NCBI GenBank assembly: GCA_025266875.1
Contig: JALLLT010000032.1
Location: forward strand, 372,001 to 436,000
Direction: 5' to 3'
From: Fennellomyces sp. T-0311
Lineage: Eukaryota > Mucoromycota > Mucoromycetes > Mucorales > Lichtheimiaceae
DNA length: 64,000 nt
Shown here: piece by piece, positions 36,185 to 47,865 of the stretch
Layout of the letters: every line of letters starts with the position of its first letter
Numbering within the stretch: the first letter of the stretch is position 1
Made by a program: the position numbers and the translations under genes
The notes under the pieces: generated by a model
Databases searched by the model: none
Seen by the model: the letters and a program-made list of their open reading frames with translations, nothing else
Told to the model about the DNA's origin: nothing

Positions 36185-37915
36185 GCAAAAGCGAGTAGCG
36201 CGTGAGCGATTAACATGTTCGAGTATATAAATATGTAAATATATCAACTTTTTTTCTTACATTCGTGGCCACCATAGCTGTCAATAAAACTGGTGGGTGC
36301 TATAACACTATTGTACTTCCCAATTGAAATGCTATAACGGAGAGTTACATCGTTACAACAAGTACAAGAGTACAGAAGATAGAAATGAAAGAGATATGCA
36401 AGTACGCACCCAAAACTAAATCCCGAAGCACGCGTCAGTTGGAGATACATGACATATTATTTACCTGCATTCTAGTACGTCGATCACAATTGGAATAGGG
36501 AGATCTTCTATTAGGTACTCCGTTAAGCCCACGATAAAGTCATGCTTTTTGGTGTATCCATCGTATCTTCAGGCACAGAACTATTTTCTTTCTAGGTTGT
36601 CCAGAATCAGCCAAGTAAAAAAAGGTAACATCAGTCTTTGATAAGACGGGATAGTGACAAGATGCATAATCATTACCAGATCACCTTCCATCGAGTTAAT
36701 TTTAAAATAACATCCTCAACTCAATGCATAAAATCAACCGATTAACGATCAACAGGCCGCATTCGATCATACGTTTTTTCATAGATAAGAATAACATTGA
36801 TAACAAATGTTGATGACTTTTGTGGCAGCAAAGAAAGGTTGGAAAGGCTATCATCTCGAGGAAACGGTGGGTGTGCGTTATCTTCCGTGTCACCTACCAC
36901 TTTACAATAGCAAGATTTCATATCTTCTGTAAGCATCAATTAATTCGTACGACGTAACAATAGAGATAAATTTTCTTCGAGCAAAATTCACATGGTCAAT
37001 GGACTATGCTGTCAAGGTTACCTTGCATAACGCATTTTTGGAAAACGCCGCTATCATTCTATTAAAAAGAATGGTCAACTATCAAGATGAGATAAGGACA
37101 TGTGGCTCTTTCAGTCCACATGTCCTACCTCCTCTTCTGATCGAAAACTCAAAAAAAAGGGGGTACCATGGTTCATGCTATACTAACGCAATATTGACAT
37201 AAGATAAAAAAAAATATCCATTGAAGGTAATATGCAGGCCCTGGAATTTGTCAGTGAACAAACTAAACAAATGCACTTGATTGCTAGCAGAGCATAATGG
37301 CGCTTATTCAGAATAGTGTCACGAAAAACTAATCTAGTGATGATACTTGCTCGTTCCATACGCCTAAGCACTGAATTTTTTTAGTAAAAAAGCTGTTGAT
37401 GCAGAAATATGACACTTTAATGAAAAATATGCAGGGTTCTCGATCCTTTATAAGACCAGAATCACGTAAGTAGTCCATAATGGTTTGATGTGCAATAAGC
37501 TGTCGTTCATTTTGTCTTATGCAGGAACATTGTGGAAGAATACAGGAGTGTACGAAAAACAAGCATTAGATTACAATGCAGTTGATATTATAATTTCCAA
37601 GTAGTTTGCCCATGTCGCCCCGCCTCTGGTCTTCTGGCATATACTACAATCCAGATATCGACGCGTTAAACGCCTGTAGATGATACGAAGACAAGCTTTG
37701 GCCGGCTTTTGTATTAACTATGCATATACTTATGTCCTTTTCACATCATAGCCAAATCACCTATGATATATCATTGCTCCCGAGCGTAAACCAACATGGC
37801 AACGTTAATAAATGTAAATCTGATCCAGCAAATTTGTATCTTACGGCGTATCACGAATATTGGCAGCAAAATTATGCGCTAAAGGCTCGGGCTTCTTTCT
37901 TTCAACCCCAACACA
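36185..37915. other. Intergenic region between Sin3-like and reductase genes
   Basis: About 1.7 kb without a recognised gene. A 65-codon minus-strand ORF at 36939..36742 from ATG (MMLTEDMKSCYCKVVGDTED ..) has coding-like composition but no motif. A perfect stem-loop lies at 37095..37126. Confidence 0.35.
37095..37126. repeat. Perfect 11-bp stem-loop
   Basis: AGGACATGTGG (37095-37105) and CCACATGTCCT (37116-37126) are perfect complements around a 10-nt loop. This would form a strong hairpin in RNA or DNA. No T-run immediately follows and no gene is adjacent. Confidence 0.6.
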
Positions 37916-39248
37916 ATGAAGATTATTGTCACAGGTGCATCTGGCTTACTCGGTCGAGCCGTAGTTCAGCAATTCAAACAAGCCGGCCATGAAGGTTTGG
38001 ATTGCAATCTTTTTATACATTTCCAAGCAGTAATCGAACAAAATTATTGCAGTTGTTGGTACCGCGTTGAGTCGCGCAGACAAGGCTGGTCTTGTCAAGG
38101 TTTGATTATCCATTGGATAAAAATGTCAATGCTAATTTGCTGCAATAGTTGGATCTAACAGATAACCAAGCAGTTGAAGCCTTTATTAAAGAGCAAAAGC
38201 CCAATGGTAAGTTTGGAGCGCAATCGACGTGATCACACTAATGACTATGATGAGCAGTTGTCGTTCATTGTGCAGCAGAACGTCGCCCCGACGTTGCTGA
38301 GAAGGATCATGAGGGTACCTTGAAAGTACGAATGCGTATACGATGCCAAACAATCACTTATAAGACCATTTCTAGTTAAACGTCCAAGTACCACGTACGT
38401 TGGCTACGCTGTGCAAGGCAGAAAATGCGATGCTCGTATATATTAGCACTGATTACGTGTTTGATGGCACTTCACCGCCGTACCAAGTGGATGACAAGCC
38501 CAATCCACTCAACTTTTATGGCAAATCCAAATTAGGTGGTGAAGAGGCTGTGCGTGAGGTAGACCCACAAGCAGTAATTCTACGTGTACCGGTGCTGTAC
38601 GGTGAGACGGAATACAATGGTGAGTCGGCTGTCAATATTCTGTTGGATGCACTGAAGGTAGCTATACTTTTTCTTTGTGGTATCCTATGCTTAAAGCAAT
38701 TGTAGGACCAGAGTAATACCACGGATATGGATAACGTCGGTCTACGTTATCCAACAAATGGTAGGGGAAGGAGTTGGATCATGTCATCGATGAAGGGCTT
38801 AACACTGGGACTGTTAGTTAAGGATATTGCGCGTGTTATCAATGATATGGCAGGTAAGTGTTGGCAGGTATACTTGTTTATGCAAAAAGGTAACTGGGTT
38901 GACTGGATAGTGAAACGTGTGGAACAAGGAGACTCAAAGATCTCGGGCACGTTCCATTTCAGTGGAGAAGAATTGTATACCAAGTACACCATGTGCGGTA
39001 AGTTGTCATGGAGATGAGGGTCCATGAGACACAGATACTGATTGAAAGAGGGAACGATGGCAGAGGTATTTGCCAAGATCCTGAACGTGCCTATTGGTCA
39101 CTTGCGCCCTCAAAACGAGATTTCCAGCTCAGCAGCCACGTCGCGCCCCAAAGACGCGCATTTATCCAACGCGCGTTTGACGGAAGTTGGCATAGATACA
39201 ACACAAGTGCCTTTCGAGCAGTGGTGGACGACGTATTTGTCTGCCTAA
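37916..39248 (+). CDS. RmlD/MAT2B-like NAD(P)-dependent reductase
   Basis: Short-chain-dehydrogenase-fold protein related to methionine adenosyltransferase regulatory subunit beta and bacterial dTDP-4-dehydrorhamnose reductase. Exons: 37916..37994, 38053..38099, 38149..38206, 38258..38325, 38376..38657, 38706..38760, 38818..38853, 38911..38997, 39049..39248; 303 aa. N-terminal cofactor loop MKIIVTGASGLLGRAVVQQF, then VVVHCAAERRPDVAEKD, LVYISTDYVFDGTSPPY, and catalytic Tyr-x3-Lys in NPLNFYGKSKLGGEEAV. The C-terminal part (RYPTNVKDIARVI, IGHLRPQNEISSSAATSRPK) matches the MAT2B order of motifs. Acceptors of exons 7 and 9 were fixed by frame. In animals MAT2B tunes S-adenosylmethionine synthesis; the fungal role is less clear. 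The next gene starts 40 bp downstream. Confidence 0.9.
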
Positions 39249-39250
39249 AC

Positions 39251-39256
39251 AATAAA
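39251..39256 (+). terminator. Polyadenylation signal in a 40-bp intergenic gap
   Basis: AATAAA begins 3 nt after the TAA stop of the reductase and only 33 nt before the ATG of the HD-domain gene, so the reductase 3' end and the HD gene 5' leader almost certainly overlap. Confidence 0.5.
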
Positions 39257-39288
39257 ATTTCCGAGATATCTCTACGTTCTTCATCGCA

Positions 39289-40184
39289 ATGACTGACATT
39301 ATCGAGATCACACGTGCTATGGTACGCGACTACATGTCTCAGTTTGATCCTTCGCATGACATGCATCACATTGATCGGGTTGTTCGTTTGGGTATGTATC
39401 ATTACATAAAGCAGTGGATAAATAGTGGAATCTCAGCGGTATGCAGCGTTGCGACTTGCAGAACAGGATGCACTCAAAGGTAAAGTGGACCTGACTGTTG
39501 TTGAACTTGCTGCATTATGTCACGATATTGGCGATCGAAAGTACTCCAGCACCAAGCAAGAAGATATTGAAGCATTCTTGACGCGTCATAACTACGCGAA
39601 AGCAGGAGTTGTCAAAAGGATCGTGAGCCATATCGGGTATAGCAAAGAACTTGGATGGACTAAAGACGATGCAGATGCCCAATGGCGCGACACGTGTCTT
39701 GAACTTCATGCGTATGTAGTACCCCTTTTCCCTTTCCCAGTTGGTAATCTAAAACTTTTATTTACATAGCGTACAAGACGCCGATAAACTTGATGCAATC
39801 GGTGCATTTGGTAAAGTAAGGCTGATGCGCTGATACCTATACTGACATTTGAACTCTGCAGGTATATTGCGCTGTGCAGCCTTCAGTGGAGCGAAAAACA
39901 TTCCCCTTCATGTGCCGGAGCTTGATCCGATTTTAAACATGAACCAAGAGGAGTACACGAAGCAAACGAAGGGGACGGCAATCAATCATTTCCATGGTAA
40001 GAAAGCATTTCTCTGTAAAGTGGCGAAGAAAAGTGCAGGAGTTCACGGATTCGCATTAGAAAAGCTGTTTCGTCTATCTAGCATGATGCGTACCCCGGCG
40101 GGAAAGGTGATGGCTAAAGAGCGAGACCAGTTTATGCATGCATTTATACGGCAGATCGAGCAGGAGGAAAAGACGATATATTAA
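39289..40184 (+). CDS. HD-domain metal-dependent phosphohydrolase
   Basis: Exons 39289..39391, 39426..39711, 39770..39810 and 39862..40184; 250 aa. The first intron is only 34 nt (gtatgt...tag); joining there gives DRVVRLVESQRYAALRLAEQ in frame. The HD superfamily metal ligands are visible: His in SHDMHHIDRVVRL, the HD pair in AALCHDIGDRKYSS, and the distal Asp in VQDADKLDAIGAFGILR. The C-terminal part is helical and basic. Proteins of this kind hydrolyse phosphate esters, often nucleotides, in the cytosol; the substrate cannot be read from sequence. It lies tandem with the reductase (40-bp gap) and converges with the FHA-RING gene 140 bp away. Confidence 0.9.
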
Positions 40185-40324
40185 GAGTAGCGATAGATAG
40201 ATAGATCACAATGAGGAGAAAGATATTATTGGATGTTGTCATTATTAATGTTACAGGTTCAACGCGAAAATATAATGATGGAAGAAGGGAGCGAGAGAGA
40301 GAAGGCTAGAATATATGAACATCG

Positions 40325-42499
40325 TTAGGTATCGACTGCCATAGGCTGTTGTTGCTGATTGTGGTGTATGGATTCGGTTTCTTCTTGGATTTCTGCAAGG
40401 TGTGTGGTGGATTGTCGAGAGAGAGTATTGAAGGAGGTAGCGGATTGTGAGCGTGGATTGGATTGCGATGACGATTGTTGCGATGGAGTTTGTTGCGGTG
40501 GTGATGAGGAGGATGACGAAGGGATAGGCTGTACTTGGGCGTCATCTTCATCTCGGCTGAACTGGCGGATCAAAAAGTTAGGATAAGAAAGAGGTCGTGG
40601 TTTGTTGGAACGTTTGCGGCCGCGCTGTTGCTCGCTTCTGGACATGATTACGGACGATTTGCGCTTTTCAAAAAAGGTCATTTTGAGTTTCTCCATGAGA
40701 TTAGCTGCAGAAAGGCGGCGTTCGGGATGTGCGGTACTGACGGGGGCTTGTGCTGATCGAGGGACAGGTCTGGGTTGTGGTGATGGCGGTTCTGGTTCTT
40801 CTTCATGTGCTGGGGGGATTTCTATCACGTCCATGTCATCGGATACAAACACTGTGCGGCGATCTCGTGCGGCTGCATCGCGTACTATAGGGGAAAAACA
40901 ATTACTATGCTGAAACCACATGACGGGGCCTCAAAGGACGACTTACCACTGCCATTTGAGACAAGGATGCCCGAGTTGGTGCTTGTTGACGGACCAGGAT
41001 CAGAAGACCCTTGTTCCGGAGCGAGAGAAAGAACCACGTGCTCGGGTTCGGTTTCAGGGGCGGGTGGCTCATCCACTGTTGATTGTTGTTGTTCGGGCTG
41101 CGGCTGTTGTTGTTGCTGTGGTTCTGATGGTGGTGGTGATGGTATTGCCGTAGGAGGTGGCGGTGGTGCATTGCTGCTGGTCTGCTGATGTCCCGCTTCA
41201 AAAGCCGCTTCAGGCGGAGGTGTAAAGGACTTGCAGCGCAGCCCGTACTTCTGCATCACTTCCTCAGGTTCAATGGCGACGCTGGCCTCTAGATCCGAAT
41301 AAGTGCGACAGATCGGGCACTGGAACCCAGGGTAGCTCTGGAGTAGCGAGCGGATGCACATGAAATGAAATGAGTGCGAGCAAGGAGCCACAAACAGGGC
41401 TTGGAAAGGAGCTAGTGCGTAAAGACAAATGCAACATTCGTCTACTTCTGGCAACTCCTCCCCACTGCTGCTGCTGCTGCTGCCACTGCTGCCGGACATG
41501 GCGCCTCCTTCCCCTCCGCTGCAGCTGCTGGTGTTGCTGCACAATTTTTCAGCGCATCGTTCGGCCTCATTATTGGCGGTTGCTGATCTACTCAGGATGG
41601 CGGGCTGTTCCTCGTCCACAAGCACCAGCGACGAGTTCTCGCCGTGATTGCTGGCGACACGCGACAACGTCCGCAGATTGTTGAATTGCGACATGCTGAA
41701 TGATAAGGGTCTAGGCTTACGAGAGCAGTTGAGTTCGAACCGCATTTTTACTGATCGATATATCTCCTCCTGGCCGCCCTGGTAATCGACACCGAGCTGA
41801 ACAATATCGCCATGTTTGATTTCGGTTGCCGGACTCTCCTGACTGGCAGGGCTAAGACGGATGTGATTCAGGAAGGTGCCTGACGAAGAGCTCGTGTCTC
41901 GTATGTACAGCTATATAACGCTTGTTATATTTCATGTCACCCGATTATCTTTCTCTATATAGCGCACACTCTACCTTTCCATCTTGGTGCACCCAAATCT
42001 CGCAGTGTGACCGAGATACCACCTTGCTTTTGAATGACATGTGGTCAGCCGAAAGAGGAGACCGCTCTGCAAATCGTCCAATCTTGATAACTGATCCCGC
42101 CTTCATTTCGCGATCCACAATATCAAAGATGATACAGCGACTCGGGTTCTCAATGTTGGGGACGATGCGGACATGCAGTGACGGAGCATCATTTGTGTCG
42201 CTTGAAGCGTTTGTTGTCGCAGCTATCGTCGCACGTCGCGGTTGCTGTTGGTGCTGTTGACGACGCTGCTGGTCTTCTTCAGCGCTGGCGGGAGTGTCGG
42301 CTGCATTGCTGCTCGATCGACCACGGCCAGACGATCGCGAGAACCCTCTCGTGAGTAAAGCAGCTGCACCGTGGGATAGCGTCAAAGAGCGTCTGAATGG
42401 CGAATGCGGAGCGTGGCGCGTAGTACCGGAGCGATTACTCTCCATGTCGTCAGGCGGGTGCACTGGGGTCATGGCGGAAATATACGCCAAGTCGGTCAT
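40325..42499 (-). CDS. FHA-RING E3 ubiquitin ligase, Dma1/Dma2 type
   Basis: Minus-strand exons 42499..41975, 41910..40947 and 40884..40325; 682 aa. An FHA phosphothreonine-binding domain spans about residues 110-230 and crosses intron 1: VIKIGRFAE, FKSKVVSRSHCEIWV, then RDTSSSSGTFLNHIRLSP. A C3HC4 RING finger lies at about 334-377 (ECCICLYAL, APCSHSFHFMC, GFQCPICRT). FHA before RING is the architecture of yeast Dma1/Dma2 and animal CHFR/RNF8, which control spindle-position and mitotic checkpoints by ubiquitylating phosphorylated targets. The C-terminal 300 residues are low complexity with Pro, Gln and Ser runs and are much longer than in the yeast proteins. The promoter side carries a GA microsatellite at 42504-42556. 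Confidence 0.9.
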
Positions 42500-42503
42500 T
42501 TAT

Positions 42504-42556
42504 AAAAGGAAGAGAGAGAGGAAGAGAGAAAGAAGAGAGAGAGAGAGAGAAGAGAG
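42504..42556. repeat. GA-rich microsatellite upstream of FHA-RING gene
   Basis: Imperfect (GA)n/(GAA)n run of about 50 nt starting within 10 nt of the FHA-RING start codon; it reads (CT)n in the leader of that minus-strand gene, a common feature of fungal 5' leaders. Confidence 0.7.
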
Positions 42557-44343
42557 CAGTCGATTGTTTTGGTGGGAAAAAAAATGAAAGGACAATTGCT
42601 TGCAGGGTAAAAAAGCGGCAGGTACGCCTTTTTAGGTTAGGTGAAACCACCCCGCTCACAAGTGTCACCACGTCACTTGGCCTGCGCTCCACTCGTTTTT
42701 TTGCTGTACGAGCGACCCGAATCCACAGATCGAACAGTAAATCGCTATTCCACTCACTCGCACACTCCTTTTACTCATATGCGCTAAATCATGTGCACCA
42801 AAAGTGGGAGCTTTTATTGCAAACTACTGCACACTCACAGGGATATACCGCCAGTTATTTAACCAATAAGTGACCAATAAAAACGTTTTTTCAAAATTGA
42901 CGTGGATCTTGAAAGAACTGCCGGCACGGTGTGTCGATAGTGTAAGCTATGCATCTGACCTAAAGTTCGCCGCCCTCTCTTTGGCATTCCGCTTTTAAAA
43001 AGCATCATCACATGTCCCTGGCTTTATAAAAGGTATTTTTATTTTCAAGTGCACCCGCAGCGCCATTGTACTTATCATTGGCATCGTTTCATTGCTGCTA
43101 GTGCTTTCTTTCTAAATGTTCTTCCACTTACTTGTAATATTAACCCATCAATTTTCTGAAAAAGAAAAAATAAATCGTGCGACGAATCCTGAAATAACAT
43201 TCATACTTGCTCCGATCAGGTGCGTGTGCGACAGCCAACAGAATGAGTAACGAGCAATATGACAGCCCCCTTTTTTCAAGTTCATTACTTGCCATATTTC
43301 TGTTATTTTTTTTCTGTGATCGTGAGCTTACTATAATTCTTGTGTACCTGTATAGCGACATAAAGAGATAGAAAGGACAAAAATAGGAGAGAAATCATTA
43401 GTATCACTTTTCTGAGATTACTGAACAGTAGGATTACACCAGCCGAAACACGGGCCTCGCGCCATATAGAGCAGTTTGAGTAACTAAGGTGATGTCGACA
43501 GTCGTCAAGGTGATTGCTCCAATCAAAAAATTCACGGCTCATTATCAGCAAATGGTACTAAAAAATTTATTCCGACATCACCTCAGCAGGCCGATACCTT
43601 TTTTTTGCTGAGAGTATTTCGTCTGGCAGGATGCTGGATTCCCATCTGTCAGTGCACAACAGAGCTACTAATACAAACATAGCCTCCTTGGGCGTGCGTG
43701 TACATATTCAACTTCCGTTTAAACCCGCAAATACAGTCTCACGCTAAATGCGTTTGGACCTGCCTAATCTGTTTTATATGAAGGAATTGCAAATGAAAAA
43801 CGAAAATAGTGGGGACCCTGTTTATAGGTTATTTTAGCTTTGCTTTTTGTTTACTTTTCATTGTCACCTTTGTGCTCGATTCCCATTATCTACGTGATTC
43901 TTGATCGACACTTTAATGTGGCTGTTGCCAAAGTACTGTAAATTACAAAAAAAAGGACATTAAGGGGGTCAAGTGAAACGTCAAAACTTAGGGGTCTTTA
44001 CGTGCTGTTTGCCGGTCAGGAGAAAACGTGGGTTGTTGGATAATGAGTAAGACAAGATGTGTATATCGGCGCTTGGAATTCTATTATTCGGATCGGCCAT
44101 AGCTGACGACGGTTGTACTAGATCAAGTTTAGCCTAAAGCGAAAGTCCAACAACCGGCTTATCTCTATCTAATGCTATATGAGGGGGTACCTTTCATTTC
44201 GGTTGGGGGGATTCGACGAAGCATGGCTACATAAAGAGCGCGTTTTTCTGTTAGTTGTACGGTATCCTTCATCTTCTAATAACCTTCAACACCGTTCCTT
44301 TCCTTTTACCATCGAGTAAATACCCCCTTCCCTTTCTTTTATC
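42557..44343. other. Intergenic, divergent promoters of FHA-RING and Kex2-repeat genes
   Basis: About 1.8 kb with no recognised gene. Near the right end ACATAAAGAGCG (about 44229) can serve as a TATA element for the secreted-repeat gene, followed by a pyrimidine-rich leader (CCTTTCCTTTTACC, CCCTTCCCTTTC) directly before its ATG, typical of strongly expressed fungal genes. Confidence 0.4.
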
Positions 44344-45635
44344 ATGCAGCTTCGTAAGATCTTTTCCGGATTACCTTATATCATGGGCGCCTTCGTCCTG
44401 ACCGCGTCCGCTTTGCCTATTAAGCAGCGTAGCACTGTCGATTTGGGTATTGCTCAAGTTGGTGCTGATGTCAAGACTGGTACACCTGTTGACGATATCC
44501 TTGCCGCTCTTCCCGAGAAGATCTCTGTCCCCGAGCTCTTAGAGAAGCTGCCCAAGTTGTGTGTCGCTGATGTCACTGGCAAGCTTCCAGAAGTGCCCGT
44601 TGTTAGCGATGTCGTTGGCCTTTTGCCTGATATCTGCCTCGACGATCTTACCAAGACTTTGCATTTGGAAAAGCGTGGTGTTGATCTTGGTCTTATTAAG
44701 GTCGATGCTGATGTCAAGACCGGTATCCCTCCCGTTGACGATATCATTGCTGGATTGCCTGATATCTCTGTTCCTGAGCTTTTGAAGAAGCTCCCCAATT
44801 TGTGTGTCTCTGATGTCACTGGCAAGCTTCCCGAACTTCCCGTTGTTAGCGACGTTGTCAAAGCTTTGCCGGATATCTGTCTCGACAAGCTTTTGCAAAA
44901 GGTCCCACTCGAAAACAAGGCTTTGGACAAGCGCCATGGCAAAGAACTCGCTCCCTCTGATGCTGCTGACATTTCCGCCAAAGCCATTGCTGAAATCCAA
45001 GCTATTCTCAAGGCCAAAATCTCTGCTAAGGTCGCTGCCTCGGTAAGTTCTAAAATTTGTGTACTTTTTCGACGCGTTACTTTTTTTTATTCATTTCGCA
45101 TTACAATTAGCTCGAACAATCTTTGGAAGCCTCGCTTTCTGTCAAGCTCGATATCCTCGGTGGTTTGGTCAAGATCGGCAATGCTGAAATTAGCGCAGTC
45201 CAACGTGCTGCATTGAAGAACTTGAAGGCCAAGATTGAAGCCAAGATTGATGCTGCTTTGAAGTCCAAGATCTTTGTTGGTGCCGAAGCTGATCTTACCG
45301 CTGCTCTTGAGACCGTCACTGGTTTGCTTCCCTCTGGTCTTTTGCCCGAAGAGAAATTGTTGCCTATCGTTGCCGACATCGTTGCCGACATCAAGGCTGA
45401 TTTAAAGCTCGAATTGCCCGAAATCATGGCCGACTTGTCTGCTGACATTGCTGCTGAAGTCGACGTTGAGATCAAGGACCTTTCCGTCACCGTTCCCCTC
45501 ATCATCTCCATTGAAATCAATGCTGATATTGACTTTGATCTCGAAATCAACGCTGCTGTCAAGGTTGCCCTTTCTGCATTGGCCAAGTTGGACGTTGATG
45601 CTGCTGCCCGCGTGGTTGTCAAGGAATTGATCTAA
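44344..45635 (+). CDS. Secreted repeat protein with Kex2 processing sites
   Basis: Exons 44344..45042 and 45111..45635; 407 aa. An N-terminal signal peptide (about residues 1-24, hydrophobic MGAFVLTASALP) is followed by IKQR and two tandem repeats of about 80-86 residues: 31-111 ending LEKR and 112-197 ending ALDKR. Both repeats read VDLG, ADVKTG, VDDI, SVPELL, KLP.LCV.DVTGKLPE, PVVSDVV and LPDICLD, each with two cysteines. Lys-Arg after each repeat is the cleavage signal of the Golgi protease Kex2, so the precursor should release two related peptides and a C-terminal chain. The rest (198-407) is amphipathic, Ala/Lys/Asp/Ile-rich and helical, without cysteine after residue 197. The leader and codon use suggest high expression. 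No catalytic motif; role unknown. Confidence 0.8.
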
Positions 45636-45699
45636 TTACCTTTCATCTTTTTTCTTGCTGTTATAATTACATTGTAATCAACTACTCACACTCCGTACA

Positions 45700-45705
45700 A
45701 ATAAA
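45700..45705 (+). terminator. Polyadenylation signal of the Kex2-repeat gene
   Basis: AATAAA 65 nt after the TAA stop, within an AT-rich tail. Confidence 0.45.
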
Positions 45706-46257
45706 CCTGTAGTATTATTATGTTGCGGCGGCTGGTTGCCCGTTTAATTAAAAGAAAGATTTATGGCTTTGACGTAACACGAGCGATCACCAAGTTTGTG
45801 TTACTTGTAGAAATGAATGGGGTAAATGAACTAGATTTTGATAACGAACCAATGACGCGTACTACCGATAAAGTGGGGAAGATCTATATTAATTAAATAG
45901 CGATCGATGAGATTAATGTGTCTTCTCGCAAACATTTCTAACGAAAAAAATAGCGTGATTTTTTTTCATGGGTTGTACTTTTTCATGTCCCCATTTATCA
46001 TCTTTATGGATATATGGTTGTTGGATAAAATATGCCCCTTCATAGAAGAATATAAACTATTTGTAAGATAAGAATAAAGAAAAATGGTCATAGTGTTGCA
46101 TACGAAAACGTGGAGAAGAAAAAACCCGGGATGTGTATGCGCTTGAATTATTTTGGCAGTGACACATCATGATTTCTTTCCTCGATTTCTTCGGCCCTAT
46201 CAAACGAACGAAAAAGCGAAAGGATCGGAACTGGGACGATAAGAGAATTTTTCTTTT
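45706..46257. other. Convergent 3' intergenic region
   Basis: About 550 bp between the convergent Kex2-repeat and WD40 genes. AT-rich, with no ORF or repeat of note. Confidence 0.4.
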
Positions 46258-47865
46258 TTACACGCGGAGGGCTTGGACCGTCTTGCCGAAACCGATGCCT
46301 ATCCACATGGGAAGACTTTGGTTCCATGATAAAGACTTGACCTCAGAATCGGCGACATAGCGCAAGCTTGGGCTTTGGACAATGTTTTGTGGCTGTGGCT
46401 GACGCTGAGAAGGGCGGCGATGCGTCTGTTGCTGACTGTTGATGTCCCAGACAAGAACTTGTGCATCGTCGCCTAGCAGCAGTTATCGTCAGTTTGTTGT
46501 CAAGGTAACTACTTTGTAGTTGTTGTTATTTAATTACCTCCGGTACAAATATAGCCAGGGTGTCCAGGTGACCAGCTGAAGCAATTGACACTACTTTGGT
46601 GGCTACGTGTCAGTTCGGCAACAGGGGCACTCGGGTAACGAATGTCGAGAATTTGAACTGTGTCCGAGTCCATATGGAAAGTAGCCAAGAGTTCGTGTTG
46701 AATACGATTGAACTGAAGACGCAAGAGCGGCCGAGAACCATCACTGATGGCTGAGGCAAACGACCCAGATGGGCTAGCTGGCGCTGGTGGTGCTTCATAA
46801 AGAATGGTCGAATGTTCCAGAGACCTGTTATTATAAACAAAATGTTGGCTTTTTTCTGTTTCGTTTTCAAATTTTTTGGCTTACCGTAAGTCAAACAAGC
46901 GGACGCTACCGTCGGCTCCGACGCTGGCAAATATATCAGATGTTCCATGCATGAAAGCAACGTCATACACATCACGATCGTGAGCTATCAGCTGCGTTTT
47001 TGCTTGACATGTTTCAACGTTCCACACAGTGCAGGTCGTGTCAATGCTGGCTGTGACAATAAGTGATGGATCGACCTCGTTCCAATCAAATGATGTGAGT
47101 GGTGCACAAAAGTCGCGTTGCTTGACCTAGCTTGTGGGTGTAAGGTCAAAATGGCCATTGTCAGGCGATGCATGTCTTACATTGACGAGCTCAGATCGTT
47201 TGACCAAAGACTGGCGGTACTCGTTGCTGTAACCACGACGACCACCGATCGTACTATCGTAACGTCCATACGCCGGGTTGTCTGTGAGCTCCCACAGCCG
47301 CAACACGTCAGAAGATGTGACTAAAATATCTGAATACCGTGGCGACCGCTACATAATCACGACCATATAAGCGAATCGTGCTAAGAAAGCAAAGAAAAAC
47401 GCACATACTTTTCGAGGCTCCCATAGCACTTTTGTGATTGGGTAATACGAGTCGACTTCGGCGAGTGGAACGAAGTCGGGAGAGGATTGCTGTTTGCCAT
47501 AGAATTTGTATCGATCCATTTCGTCCCAATGGGCTAAATCGGAACGTGTCACAATTTGAAGCTATGGCCAATTGGTGTAAGCGCGCGACACAACACGCAA
47601 GAAGGGGAAAGGGAGAAAAGAAGCTCACCTTGTTGATCTGTTCTTCAATCAAACTTCCAACAGCCAATCTGAATCCTTCACGATCACTCTGCCCTTTACA
47701 CCAGTCAAGCGCAAACACCGGCCAGGGTGCATCGTACTGGTATATTTCTTTCTCAGCATAATGTCGTCCAGTACCATTACTTCGCGCATCCATGACAGCG
47801 GCAGCGGTTGGTGGAGGCGGCGGCGCGCCCATTGCCATTCCTCCAGCTGCTAGTGGTTGTGCCAT
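46258..47865 (-). CDS. WD40 protein of the DCAF7/WDR68 (AN11/TTG1) family
   Basis: Seven-bladed WD40 scaffold protein; animal DCAF7/WDR68 binds DYRK kinases and DDB1-CUL4 ligases. Minus-strand exons 47865..47629, 47561..47409, 47348..47181, 47126..46885, 46824..46538 and 46472..46258; 433 aa. After a Pro/Ala-rich start, blade-like segments read [120 protein letters not shown], and [20 protein letters not shown] with [11 protein letters not shown]. The order and phrasing match this conserved family. A Gln-rich insert ([16 protein letters not shown]) before the last blade is unusual. All phases agree. Confidence 0.92.

Noticed and set aside
40602..41684. Plus-strand Cys/Gly- and Leu/Ser-rich ORFs in the FHA-RING locus
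   Set aside because: Shadows of the Gln/Pro/Ser-rich minus-strand protein, which has intact FHA and RING domains.
41725..41740. B-box-like GGTTCGAACTC on the minus strand
   Set aside because: It lies inside the FHA-RING coding sequence (MRFELN) with no A box at tRNA distance.
44454..45622. Several long antisense and shifted ORFs over the secreted repeat gene
   Set aside because: They are shadows of a highly biased coding sequence; only the plus-strand frame has a signal peptide, in-frame repeats and a clean intron.
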